A stretch of DNA of 64,000 nucleotides, from positions 15,374,563 through 15,438,562 of the forward strand of contig NC_135559.1 of assembly GCF_964340395.1 (NCBI RefSeq), in the 5' to 3' direction. The notes below the pieces were generated by a model, which worked only from the letters and a program-made list of their open reading frames with translations, was not told where the DNA came from and made no database searches. Shown here one piece after another: positions 14,301 through 21,814 of the stretch (its first letter is position 1; each line of letters opens with the position of its first letter). A program made the position numbers and the translations under genes. The stretch is from Glandiceps talaboti (lineage: Eukaryota; Hemichordata; Enteropneusta; Spengelidae).

Positions 14301-17300
14301 CCCCCCCCCCCCCCCCCCAATGGCTGTCAGTTGTTGAAATATCGGATATTTTATTACAGGTTGGTTGAAATTAAATTTTTGTTGAGTACTCTGCACAGCA
14401 AAGCTTGCAAACAGTCACTTTTCAACAAACTGAATATTCAAATAATCCTCAGGTACATTCAAGGCATTAAGAACATATATATTGGTATTATGCAAATGAG
14501 CTGATTTGCATATTGAAGTTGAAGCATTTACACCTTCACCATAACCTGCTAATATTACAGCTGCCCCGATAAAAGTACCTGATATTAAAAAGCAACCATG
14601 CATAATGAAAGCAAATGACACCAAAATATCTCCCTTATGACTTTCAACAATCTCACTTTCAAATTCAAACTTGTCTTCATCTTACTCTTTGAAATTATTG
14701 GAGGAAACAAGTTATCCTAATGTACTATGCATACCACAGACAACAATCTGCATATTGATCTGCTAATTTGCATATCTACCCAGCTATAGCCTATGCTACA
14801 CATAAGTATAAGATTGAACTTATAACTTTTACCTTCCCTGATGATTTTCTAACAACTACCAGTAACTCATACCCAAGATACACCAGCATGCTCTATATGT
14901 CACCATGTATCCCTTGATTACTACATAATTGATCTGATTTGCATACACATCTGCCAAACGACCTTTGACACAAGTTTCTACTGACCTCCTTCACCTTGCT
15001 GTAACAAGTTTCTGGCTGTTCCATCAAAACTACTGACGAAAAGATCCCATGCAATATGTACATGATCTACATGCAAATCTACCAAGCGACCTCTGACACT
15101 AGTATTTGTACTGACCTCCTTCACCTTGTTCTAAGGAGTTTCTGGCTGTTCCATCAAAACTACTAACTAAAAGATGCTACTCCAATATATGTAAATGATC
15201 TGATTTGCATGCAAGTCTGCCAAATGACCTTTGACACTACAGTTTGTACCATTGCAATATGTAAATGATCTGATTTGCGAACAAGTCTACCAAGCGACCT
15301 CTGACACTAGAGTTTGTACTGACCTCCTTCACCTTGTTCTAATGAGTTTCTGACTGTTTTACCAAAACTACTGGCTAAAAGATCCCCAGGTAATCCTAGC
15401 GCACTATACGCACCACCATAGATGTCTTTGACCAGCATATCAACATTGCGATGATCTCCTTTCGTGGCCAATTTCAGTAAGTCATCAAAACCCTGCAAGT
15501 AAGTAAACAAGAAAATAAAATGAAGTGGAAATTTGCATATGACAGTATTTGGCCACCCATCAACTCCTTTTATTGAACACATAAACTTTTCTTACAGGAA
15601 GTGATATAAATTAAAGTTATCTATTTTTTTTATCTTATCTTTGGTACATGTGTAAGTGGTTCTCACTGCATTACATAAATGGACACTTTTACAATGTTAA
15701 TTGGTATATTGACCTGAATACTTATTTTTACTTCAAAATCCTGTGATTTTTCTACTGCTTCAGGACCTCAGTAAGAGAGAATTAATTTTACAGTTTTCAA
15801 ACTGTTTCTTAATGATCTTGGTACTAATTCTTAAAAGTGTATGGAGAAACCTAGGTGTCTATACTCTAAGCTCACTACCCTCTACAAAAACATTGAATAA
15901 TGACTGCTTCTCATCACAACACTTCCGGCTTAAAATGAACATCTTTGTCATCCATAGACTTTTTTTTCAGCAATGAAATTTGAGCAATAAAACTCAGTGT
16001 TTTATATGTTGAAAACTAGTGAATTTGAGGTTTTTGTTGTCAACTTACCGTAGCATTTGTTAGTAGTGATCCTAGTCCCCAGAATGTACCACCTCCCATA
16101 GCTGTACCACCTATCCTCTCAAATTTGTCATCACTCTCAACCTGTGGTAGAATGTACAGAATTAAAAGTTACATTGGTGAAAGTCATGCTGTGACGGGGC
16201 GCCCTCGGGCATCGGCCAACTGCAAGGCAAATGAGGGCAGAGAGATAAGATGTATCTTACAGTGCACATGCAGTGTATGTTGTATTACGTATATGTTTTT
16301 ATTCATCTCAAACTTGTCCTCACTTTCAACCTGTATACCTTCTACATGTATAAGAATATTATGTAAAGAATTAAATGTTGCACTGTTGTAAACGACCTGG
16401 TGCAATATAACAAATTCATGAATTGATTACATTGGCCCTTGACCTGATATTACATATACACACACACATACTGACCTTTGACCTGATATTACATATGCAT
16501 ACTAAACCGCCTGTCCCAATATCACGTTATCATATAGTCTAGTTCCTATATGATACGTCACGATTACTATCTCCACTCACATATAGGGAAAGTTGAAATC
16601 TGTGCTACCTCTGACTGCGTTCATATAAACATGATGACGTACGTTATCGCGTCCCCAAGTGATTTAGTTTCAGACTGGAAAGATGGAGTTCAGTTAATGA
16701 GCAATTGTATAAAGGAACTAACCAATTGCAACAGCCAGTCAATTTGTGATAGATTACTACTGGCATGCGTCGTTTACCCTTCACCCAGTCAGGGCAGCAC
16801 AGATTTCTGTGCTAGAATAATGACTTTCCCTATACGTGAGTGGATATGATCATAGTAATCATAACGCATTGTATAGAAACTTGACTGGTTATTATACTTC
16901 GCAATACATGTAACATAGCAGAGCTCTGTAATATAGCAACAAAGTCCAAACTTACCTTGACTATGCTGACCCCTGAGCCAATATTGACTAAAAGATATGG
17001 GAAAATATTTGGTTCTGCTGTTTGAAATTGGTATTGTGGGTTGGCATGACGAATGTATCCATACGCTTCATCTGGGATATTCTTGAGTAGAAAATTGCAA
17101 CCTTTGATCAAACAATCCATTTCATCTTCCTTGTCAACGCTGAAAATAAACAGATCCAAATGAATTGCTGGGAAAAACAAGAGACTGCATGTGTGGAAGT
17201 TAAAGAGGTGGGGGGGGGGGGGAGGAGGTAGTCTGGATGCCAATGGGGTCTCTAAACAAACCACTGTGAGTGGAGGTGTAAATCGTAATGATACCAAATA

Positions 17301-20300
17301 GGGATATGTGTAGGGAAGGGGTGGGGGTGTGATATTAGTGGAGAGATGTTGACAACATCTACAGACCAATCTTTACATCAAAGACTAACTTATATGAATT
17401 TTCAATGGGGCACATTTGATGATTTAATACATTTTAAAATCAAGGAAATTCATTGCACATATTGGATTCTAATATTCTAAACTTCATCCAACACATCCTT
17501 TCATAAGAAACAGTCTAGATTCCTGCAAACAGTAAAGTTTAGGGTCATCCCATCATTAATTGCAACAGAATTGACTTTATTAGTATTACCAAACTTTAAC
17601 AGCTAAGAAATATTCACAGAATGATATATCAAAACGTCTTCCCAAATTGAACAATGCCTAATTTGCATAAATCTAACTGTAATATCTTAAATTCTGAAAT
17701 ATGATTCCAAAATATGATACACCTAAAATGCACATGGTGGATTATTTTTTTTTTTTTTTTAATATTTTTTTTTCAGACTTATAATAATGTTTATTCACCA
17801 ATATAATAATAATAATAATAATTAATCCTAAAAAAGATACACATACAGAATAAATGACAAAAGGGATCAAGAAATAGCAAAGCTAGTCAAGCTTGTATCC
17901 CCTTAGTGACTAACAAGCACACTCGTACTTGTAGGTGTATATATACGATGTTCAAGATTGCCATAGGATTCTAGGGCTGATTTTTTCATTGCATCATGAC
18001 TTGTGTGTGAATGCATCTCAGGAGTTTATCTTTGGACTTTAGCCTCTCAAACAATGTCTGTAATCACTTACATATATGACTGGTTATGATGACAATATTG
18101 TTTTTCTTTTATCTAAATGTTTGACACCTGTTTGCTTTCTCTGATGCAAAGTTTACTTGCTGCACTTTTCTCACCTATCAAAGTTGGCCCAATTCTGATC
18201 TGAGTATATTATAGGGGCTTCAGACTACTGAAGGATGACTGAAATAGTGTAATAACATTGGTTCCACAAGACTACATGTAGCCTTCAGTTAGGATGACTG
18301 AAATAGTGTAGTAGTGTTAGTCCTTCAATACTACAGGTAGGCTATTAGTTAGGATAACTGAAATAGTGTAGTAGTGTTAGTCCTTCAAGTCTACAGGTAG
18401 GCTACAGTTAGGATAGCTGAAATAGTGTAGTAGTGTTAGTCCTTCAAGTCTACAGGTAGGCTACAGTTAGGATAGCTGAAATAGTGCAGTCGTGTTAGTC
18501 TTTCAAGTCTACAGGTAGGCTACAATTAGGATAGCAGAAATAGTGTAGTAGCATTAGTCCTTCAAGTCTACAGGTAGGCTACAGTTAGGGTAGCAGAAAT
18601 AGTGTAGTAGTGTTAGTCCTTCAAGTCTACAGGTAGGCTACAGTTAGGATAGCATAAATAGTGTAGTAGTGTTAGTCCTTCAAGTCTACATGAAGGCTAC
18701 AATTAGTTCTCAACTCCCTGGGGAGCATACAATCCATTGCAGTCTTTATAAGTGCATAGGATTAAAGCATTACATTGTAACCTCTATTCTACCAGGTCCT
18801 CAATTATACAGCTGGGTTGAATGAGACCCAATATTGGTTCAAATCTTGCCCAACGACTTTAGCCATTCAGAAAGAAATGGCAGCGACTTGCCGGGGGCTC
18901 AAACCTGTGACCTCCAGATTCCAAGCTGACCACCCTAAGCATTCATCCATCATGACTCAATTTGTCCTTCAAGACTACAAGTAATCTACAGTTCATACCA
19001 ATCTGATTAATCTTTGATGAAGGAATAAGGATTGTTTCTTTTATTTACCTCAAAATTTGTTGCTCCAAGAGTGATCACTTTTGGAACAACAAACACCACG
19101 ACAAGTCCCTGGGCTATACATAATTAAGAAGGAACATTGGCCCTCCGTCAGGTACTTACTCAAGTCCAAGTTTATCCTTGATCAGGTCCATATATTTGTG
19201 AGCTCCACCTCCCGTGGCCTTGATAACTTTACCACTAATTTGATCTTTACTTTCAATCAAGTTCTGTTTGACAAAGTCAAGACATTGTTCAATGTATACT
19301 GTTTCAAATTTCACAAATTGTAATCTCTCCCTCGTTTCTTCCTCTTCTGTGACTTCATACAAAGGGGAATCATTTTCTCGTTGGTCCCTTTCAGCAAAAT
19401 GAGCAATCTTCCTTGTTACTGTTGTGTAGTAGGCTAACTTGGCAAGGGATCCACCTGTGTATACAGGAAAAACATGAAAATTTGATCTAATACTATCGGT
19501 TGTTTTTGTTATTTTTCTTTTTTTGGAAAAGGGGGGGGGGGGGGGGGGGGCGCTTGCATTATCTGGATGCCAACATGGTTTCTAACTAAACCACGTCTGG
19601 TCAATGTCCCTCAATCAACACAAAAAGTTGTTCATTCAATCAGTGAACCCCAACTGCTATAGTGATGTAAATAGTGTATAAGTAGCATCCTAAGCTGACA
19701 AATATACCATATTTGGACATTACATAACTGCCCCAATAAACACTAACTTTATGAGGGGCAGTGTTATAGGTTAGAATTTTGTGATTGATTAACAAAGACA
19801 TGATGTTAATGACTGTGTGGGTGGCTGTGGATGAATTTTAAATTGCATCTCATGTATCTTAGGACTTCTAGAGTAACGACCTTGACTATACTGTGAGTGG
19901 AGGTGTAAATGGTAATGATACTGTATAGGAACAGTCACTAGACTACAATTCTGGTTGAGGGATAAGTGCTGTGATTGGAGGCATGCTGTCACCCAAGGCC
20001 AAAGAACAGTTTGTGTTGTGTACCAAAGTAAAGTAATAAATATCTGGTAAATGTCTACTTGTAAAATAAAAACAAATTTACACAAGGTACATATGTGTTT
20101 ATACAATCAAAAGTGGGGCCACAAAATTGAAAAAAAAAAGTAAATGCAAATATTACATGACAAATTCATAAATTATTCAGCATGTGTACACTGATCTGTA
20201 TGCTTAAAAATGAATTATAATCTATCAAAATGAAATATATTTCATGGATTTTTTTTTTATTCATAGAAAATGAAATGGTAAAATACTGAACTACATTGTA

Positions 20301-20934
20301 CTTTGCAGGTAAGCTAACATACCACAGATATCTATAATTGAATTTCACAGTGAATGCCACTCATGTCAATAGTAAGAATCAGTGATTTGGTTTATAATTT
20401 TAAAAAAATCAAAATAATAAATTTTTTGTCTACTTTCATTGGTGTGTATTCAACATTCAAGAAAAGGGCTCTGCATCATAGCTAAAATATCATATATATC
20501 GTCTGCATGCCTGCAATACAGCTGAGACTGCAAAGAGAAATACTGAACAGTCTGTTGCAGACTACACAACTAAAGTTAAAATAATTTGGTCCAAGCTTGA
20601 GCAAAATTTGAAATTTTTAGATAATTTTTGGAAAATTTCGTCATGCTTTAAATCTATGGTGCTGTAAATCTAGAATTCATCGAATTTGGCATGGATTCCT
20701 AGGCTTAAAAGTTGATTCGATCTTTGAACAGTACAAGTTTCAACTAATCGGCACCTCGTCTACCATGTCTACAGTCTGTAGTCTCTGGATATGGTGGGAG
20801 GAGGCCGCAGATTCACTGACATTGGTCTACTTACCTATGTCGATGGCAAAACGTTTCGCATTCTGTAGATTTCTGAAAATCTGGTCTGGTGGCAGCTCGA
20901 TGCTCCGTGCATAGCTCGTGTCCGCCCCAGCCAT
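4085..20934 (-). CDS. PANK4: PANK4 orthologue: pantothenate kinase-like domain fused to 4'-phosphopantetheine phosphatase (DUF89); 16 exons
   Basis: Exons on the minus strand: 20934-20835, 19454-19160, 17139-16956, 16141-16049, 15492-15324, 13436-13252, 12320-12239, 11462-11362, 11141-10986, 9297-9185, 8336-8249, 7363-7212, 6524-6419, 6096-5992, 4884-4715, 4337-4085. They sum to 2352 nt (783 codons plus stop; human PANK4 is about 773) with all phases consistent and GT-AG borders. Residues about 30-370 form the kinase-like fold: FAIDIGGSL, ATGGGA (113-118), VNIGSGVSI and GGGTFWGLG. Residues about 400-783 are the DUF89/ARMT1-type phosphatase, with metal-binding D620, N621 (VDNSGAD) and D656 (PALND). 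In mammals this cytosolic enzyme dephosphorylates 4'-phosphopantetheine and damaged derivatives, limiting CoA synthesis. Unlike mammalian PANK4, E138 and R202 of the kinase site are present. The start is the first ATG, giving [11 protein letters not shown] before the conserved [20 protein letters not shown]. Introns hold many repeats listed separately. Confidence 0.96.
4405..4735 (-). repeat. Tandem copies of the PANK4 exon 15 3' end plus its 5' splice site
   Basis: The minus-strand sequence around the exon 15 donor (CTTGATCTAAG/GTGGGT, junction at 4715/4714) recurs at about 4643, 4582, 4511 and 4411 in intron 15. Every copy keeps the exon-like CTTGATC(T/A)AAG and a GT at the junction (GTGGAC, GTGGGT, GTAGGT, GTAGGT). 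Units are about 60-100 bp and the spacers share gagggcgatgtttatt. The copies are thus decoy donors downstream of the real one. Confidence 0.88.
5350..5448. repeat. Short foldback (MITE-like) element, copy 1, in PANK4 intron 14
   Basis: Inverted arms ctgtaaggtacgccgtgac (5351 onward) and gtcacggcgtatcttacag (ending 5447), plus internal gccctca/tgagggc and atcggcc/ggccgat pairs, form an almost complete hairpin of about 98 bp. A related, more degraded copy is at 16186-16263. It is much more GC-rich than its surroundings. No coding capacity. Confidence 0.85.
6180..6392. repeat. Minisatellite in PANK4 intron 13, about 45-bp unit, about five copies
   Basis: Blocks of tctcattggatagcaaa followed by aggtcagagttcagtataaa repeat from about 6183 to about 6385. 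The array ends about 30 bp from the exon 13 donor (6419/6418) but does not include exon sequence, unlike the junction arrays elsewhere in this gene. Confidence 0.85.
7580..7633. repeat. Partial copy of the gcactcatg foldback family
   Basis: The segment gaatgaaagtgcagtagaaaacacta followed by catgaatgcaaaaaccct resembles one arm of the elements at 8079-8200 and 34030-34127. It is degraded and only one arm is seen. Confidence 0.5.
7922..8078. repeat. Near-perfect 157-bp hairpin in PANK4 intron 11
   Basis: Arms start ctaaagcctggtgcacacta (7922) and end tagtgtgcacctggctttag (8078), and run inward through gcagtcagct/agctgactgc, aaatttcactt/aagtgaaattt and ccaattcc/ggaattgg to a short loop (acagg) near 7998-8003. 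Only small mismatches interrupt about 75 bp of pairing. The size and symmetry suit a foldback MITE; transcribed, it would form a long hairpin within the PANK4 pre-mRNA. Confidence 0.88.
8079..8200. repeat. Foldback element, gcactcatg family, copy 1
   Basis: The segment tttgcactcatgcttgcagtg... ends ...agaacactgcaagcactcg, with inner ctttcac/gtgaaag pairing. An opposite-orientation copy sits at 34030-34127. It directly abuts the 157-bp hairpin, so the two may be nested or one composite element. Confidence 0.75.
8805..8955. repeat. Three-copy tandem repeat, about 55-bp unit, PANK4 intron 10
   Basis: The core gatttcctgcaagggtttat followed by gggaaaa occurs three times, preceded by ttcag(c/t)(c/t)attttctggg-like sequence. 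No exon sequence is included. Confidence 0.85.
9405..10275. repeat. About 145-bp tandem repeat array with (GGAC)n tail in PANK4 intron 9
   Basis: About five units contain aaaatggctgccaggcagcc, atattggatcgtatcatgac, atgtatgtcatagaacactg and gaatgagatctgttcaagca. The array ends in a ggac-type microsatellite (about 10192-10225) and the palindromic GC-rich gtccccgttccggacttcgtccgcggggac (split: gtccccg ... cggggac). The simple-repeat plus hairpin end is typical of a dispersed element found in many marine invertebrate genomes, and here it has been amplified in tandem. Open frames across it reflect the repeat, not protein. Confidence 0.85.
11275..11304. repeat. Poly-T run
   Basis: About 30 consecutive T on the plus strand, in PANK4 intron 8 just 3' of exon 8 in transcript terms. 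On the PANK4 sense strand it reads poly-A. Confidence 0.9.
11934..12200. repeat. Dispersed repeat, copy 1 (opposite copy at 29975-30275)
   Basis: On the complementary strand this reads gttataaaacacttattgcc, then ttgccttatt(c/t)(a/g)ggcactagt, then a ctatttcctgag-like end, matching 30134-30270 over more than 130 bp with scattered differences. Both copies end near gccaatca. No coding content; probably an old non-autonomous transposon. Confidence 0.75.
12305..12510 (-). repeat. Tandem duplication spanning the PANK4 exon 7 3' splice site
   Basis: The block from exon 7 start across its acceptor into intron 6 (about 12306-12396, with aaggtgacgtttgtaatctg and atggtcaaacattttt) is repeated at about 12397-12483, and a third truncated start follows at about 12484. 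The copies keep gtgaagtt-like exon sequence (minus strand) but have lost the acceptor AG of CCTAG/GGTGAAG. This is the same phenomenon as the donor arrays, on the acceptor side. Confidence 0.8.
12903..13118. repeat. Microsatellite cluster (TACA/TACG, GATA, CA)
   Basis: Mixed runs of tacatacatacg, gatagatagata and cacacaca over about 215 bp in PANK4 intron 6. The Tyr/Cys/Val-rich open frames on the minus strand are repeat artefacts. Confidence 0.93.
13500..14690. other. PANK4 intron 5, distal part, no gene
   Basis: AT-rich intron sequence with a T/G run (about 13836-13869) and a 25-base C run (14294-14318). Nothing codes here. The stretch near 14712-14735 weakly resembles exon 5 internal sequence and may be an old exon-derived copy. 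Confidence 0.5.
14294..14318. repeat. Poly-C run of 25
   Basis: The longest of seven poly-C or poly-G tracts of at least 13 in the window: 2682-2694 C, 13856-13869 G, 14294-14318 C, 17210-17222 G, 19531-19550 G, 25141-25155 G, 34958-34970 G. On the PANK4 sense strand this tract is poly-G. Confidence 0.95.
14955..15385 (-). repeat. Tandem copies of the PANK4 exon 5 3' end plus its 5' splice site
   Basis: The real junction is 15324/15323 (GAAGGAG/GTCAGTAC, minus strand). The exon end and donor are repeated at about 15110-15180 and 14985-15050. Both copies keep AAGGTGAAGGAG/GTCAGTA and about 60 nt of upstream exon-like sequence that still reads open (for example [14 protein letters not shown] against [14 protein letters not shown]). 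Unit length is about 125 bp; spacers share aatatgtaaatgatctgatt. A donor-less partial unit lies at about 15240. Confidence 0.9.
16186..16263. repeat. Short foldback element, copy 2, in PANK4 intron 3
   Basis: Shares gctgtgacggggcgccctc, catcggccaa, atgagggc and tatcttacagt with the element at 5350-5448. The right arm is degraded, so the hairpin is imperfect. It sits between the real exon 4 acceptor and its duplicated copy at about 16330. Confidence 0.8.
16303..16380 (-). repeat. Duplicated PANK4 exon 4 acceptor and first codons
   Basis: Minus strand: ...GGTATACAG/GTTGAAAGTGAGGACAAG encodes VESEDKFE, matching the real exon 4 start VESDDKFE at 16141. An acceptor AG is retained but the exon-like sequence ends after about 30 nt. 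Flanking intron sequence (agaattaaa(a/t)gtt(a/g)ca) is shared with 16150-16175, so the duplication spans the junction. It is probably a non-functional decoy acceptor. Confidence 0.8.
16536..16895. mobile_element. MITE with long terminal inverted repeats, in PANK4 intron 3
   Basis: The left end tagtctagttcctata, then gattactatctccactcaca and tatagggaaag, is mirrored by the right end ctttccctatacgtgagtgg and atagtaatc, then tgtatagaaacttgact. Inner arms gcacagatttctgtgct and ctctgactg/cagtcagg extend the pairing to about 55 bp. Internal sequence is about 200 bp with no transposase. Isolated ends of the same family occur at 17260-17305, 19871-19945 and 34676-34745. Confidence 0.8.
17190..17305. 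repeat. Partial copy of the ccactcacagtatag repeat family with poly-G
   Basis: After a 13-base G run (17210-17222), gtctggatgccaa and ctaaacaaaccactgtgagt match 19550-19600, and gtgagtggaggtgtaaat matches 19890-19910. It is in PANK4 intron 2, next to exon 3. Confidence 0.6.
18235..18700. repeat. Minisatellite in PANK4 intron 2, about 58-bp unit, eight copies
   Basis: The unit gctgaaatagtgtagtagtg followed by ttagtccttcaagtctacag and gtaggctacagttaggata repeats about eight times, most units differing by one to three bases. On the complementary strand each unit carries the motif CTGTAGACTTGAAGG. It adjoins a SINE copy. Confidence 0.92.
18706..18965 (-). mobile_element. tRNA-derived SINE, copy 1
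   Basis: Read on the minus strand it begins with a tRNA-like head (ATGGTGGATGAATGCTTAGGGTGG ... box-B-like region near 18895-18905, degraded) and shares its body with the element at 54118: aacccagctgtataa, taatcctatgc, and the end gtatgctccccagggagttga. Length about 260 bp. No protein. It lies in PANK4 intron 2, sense orientation. Confidence 0.8.
19529..19945. repeat. Dispersed repeat with poly-G and ccactcacagtatag end
   Basis: A 20-base G run (19531-19550) is followed by tctggatgccaacatggttt, and at 19871-19945 by gaccttgactatactgtgag, tggaggtgtaaatggtaatg and ggaacagtcactagacta. The latter is the reverse complement of 34676-34745, and the former matches 17221-17266. Lies in PANK4 intron 1. 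Confidence 0.65.
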
Positions 20935-21814
20935 GTTGCATCGTCAACTAATGTGGCTATCACTCGTGTTCTGTTCTGTGTCACTGGCCTGTTATCACAT
21001 ACAGCAAACACTTCACTAATCAGCTGTTCTGAAAAGTATTGCTTCATGAATAGACACACATTCGAAATGCGCGACCGAGTGATCACAATTTTGTTTTTAG
21101 CTTTAAAACAATATTTTGCGTTGGATATATTTTATGTTAGTATATTGATTCATAAATCGCGATAAAATGTGAACGTGTTGGTTAAATAAATTTATAAAAT
21201 ATATTTGTTTTCTTACGTCGAAGAGGAAACCCTTCCGTGATGTCATTGTCCCAGGTCTGTCCTGTCATGGATGTATTAGTACTAATACATCCATGGTCCT
21301 GTGTACTGCATCCATGGAGCTAGCGAATGATTTACAGACATTAACGTATATCACATGGCAAAAACTACGATGATACACATTTCAAAGAATTAAAACACAT
21401 GCAACAATGAAAATCTTTGTTACCAAATCGAATCGCTCGTCCAAGAAAATGTTAGCTATTTAGCTGTTGTCTAATTAACTAAAAGCTAGGGAGTCTATAG
21501 CTATTCAAGTGGCTCTGAACGAACAACAATCATCATTGAAAGGGAAAGGGAAATTACTTCTATTCATCGGAGCGTCTCACTGTTGCTTCCGCCTCATGTG
21601 GTAGTAAATCGCAAGGATATATTCAAACAAAGTTACGCAACGCATGTAGACTTTCTTTATTGTCATCCCGACATACTTTACAGGCGATGCAAATTCGTGG
21701 AGCAAGAAATAACAGTAGTACGGAATCTGACCATTGAACTCGATCGGTAACGTTACCCTTTCCAGACCATTGGTTATAGAAAGGTCGCGGTGAAGTACAT
21801 GAATTTGCCCTACA
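20935..21814. promoter_or_regulatory. Divergent intergenic region between PANK4 and the membrane-protein gene
   Basis: The two start codons (20934 minus, 21815 plus) point away from each other over 880 bp that contain both 5' UTRs and presumably both promoters. CpG dinucleotides are more frequent here than in the neighbouring introns (for example gcgcgaccg, catcggagcg, cgatcggtaacg). A perfect 30-bp palindrome lies near the middle. I see no clear TATA box. A shared bidirectional promoter is inference. Confidence 0.55.
21266..21295. promoter_or_regulatory. Perfect 30-bp palindrome
   Basis: catggatgtattagt is followed directly by its exact reverse complement, with the centre at 21280/21281 and no loop. 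A further catccatgg follows at about 21307. It may be a dimeric binding site or a remnant of a mobile-element junction. Confidence 0.7.

Noticed and set aside
16830-17369. 179-codon minus-strand frame
   Set aside because: Only 17139-16956 is real (PANK4 exon 3); the remainder is intron on both sides.
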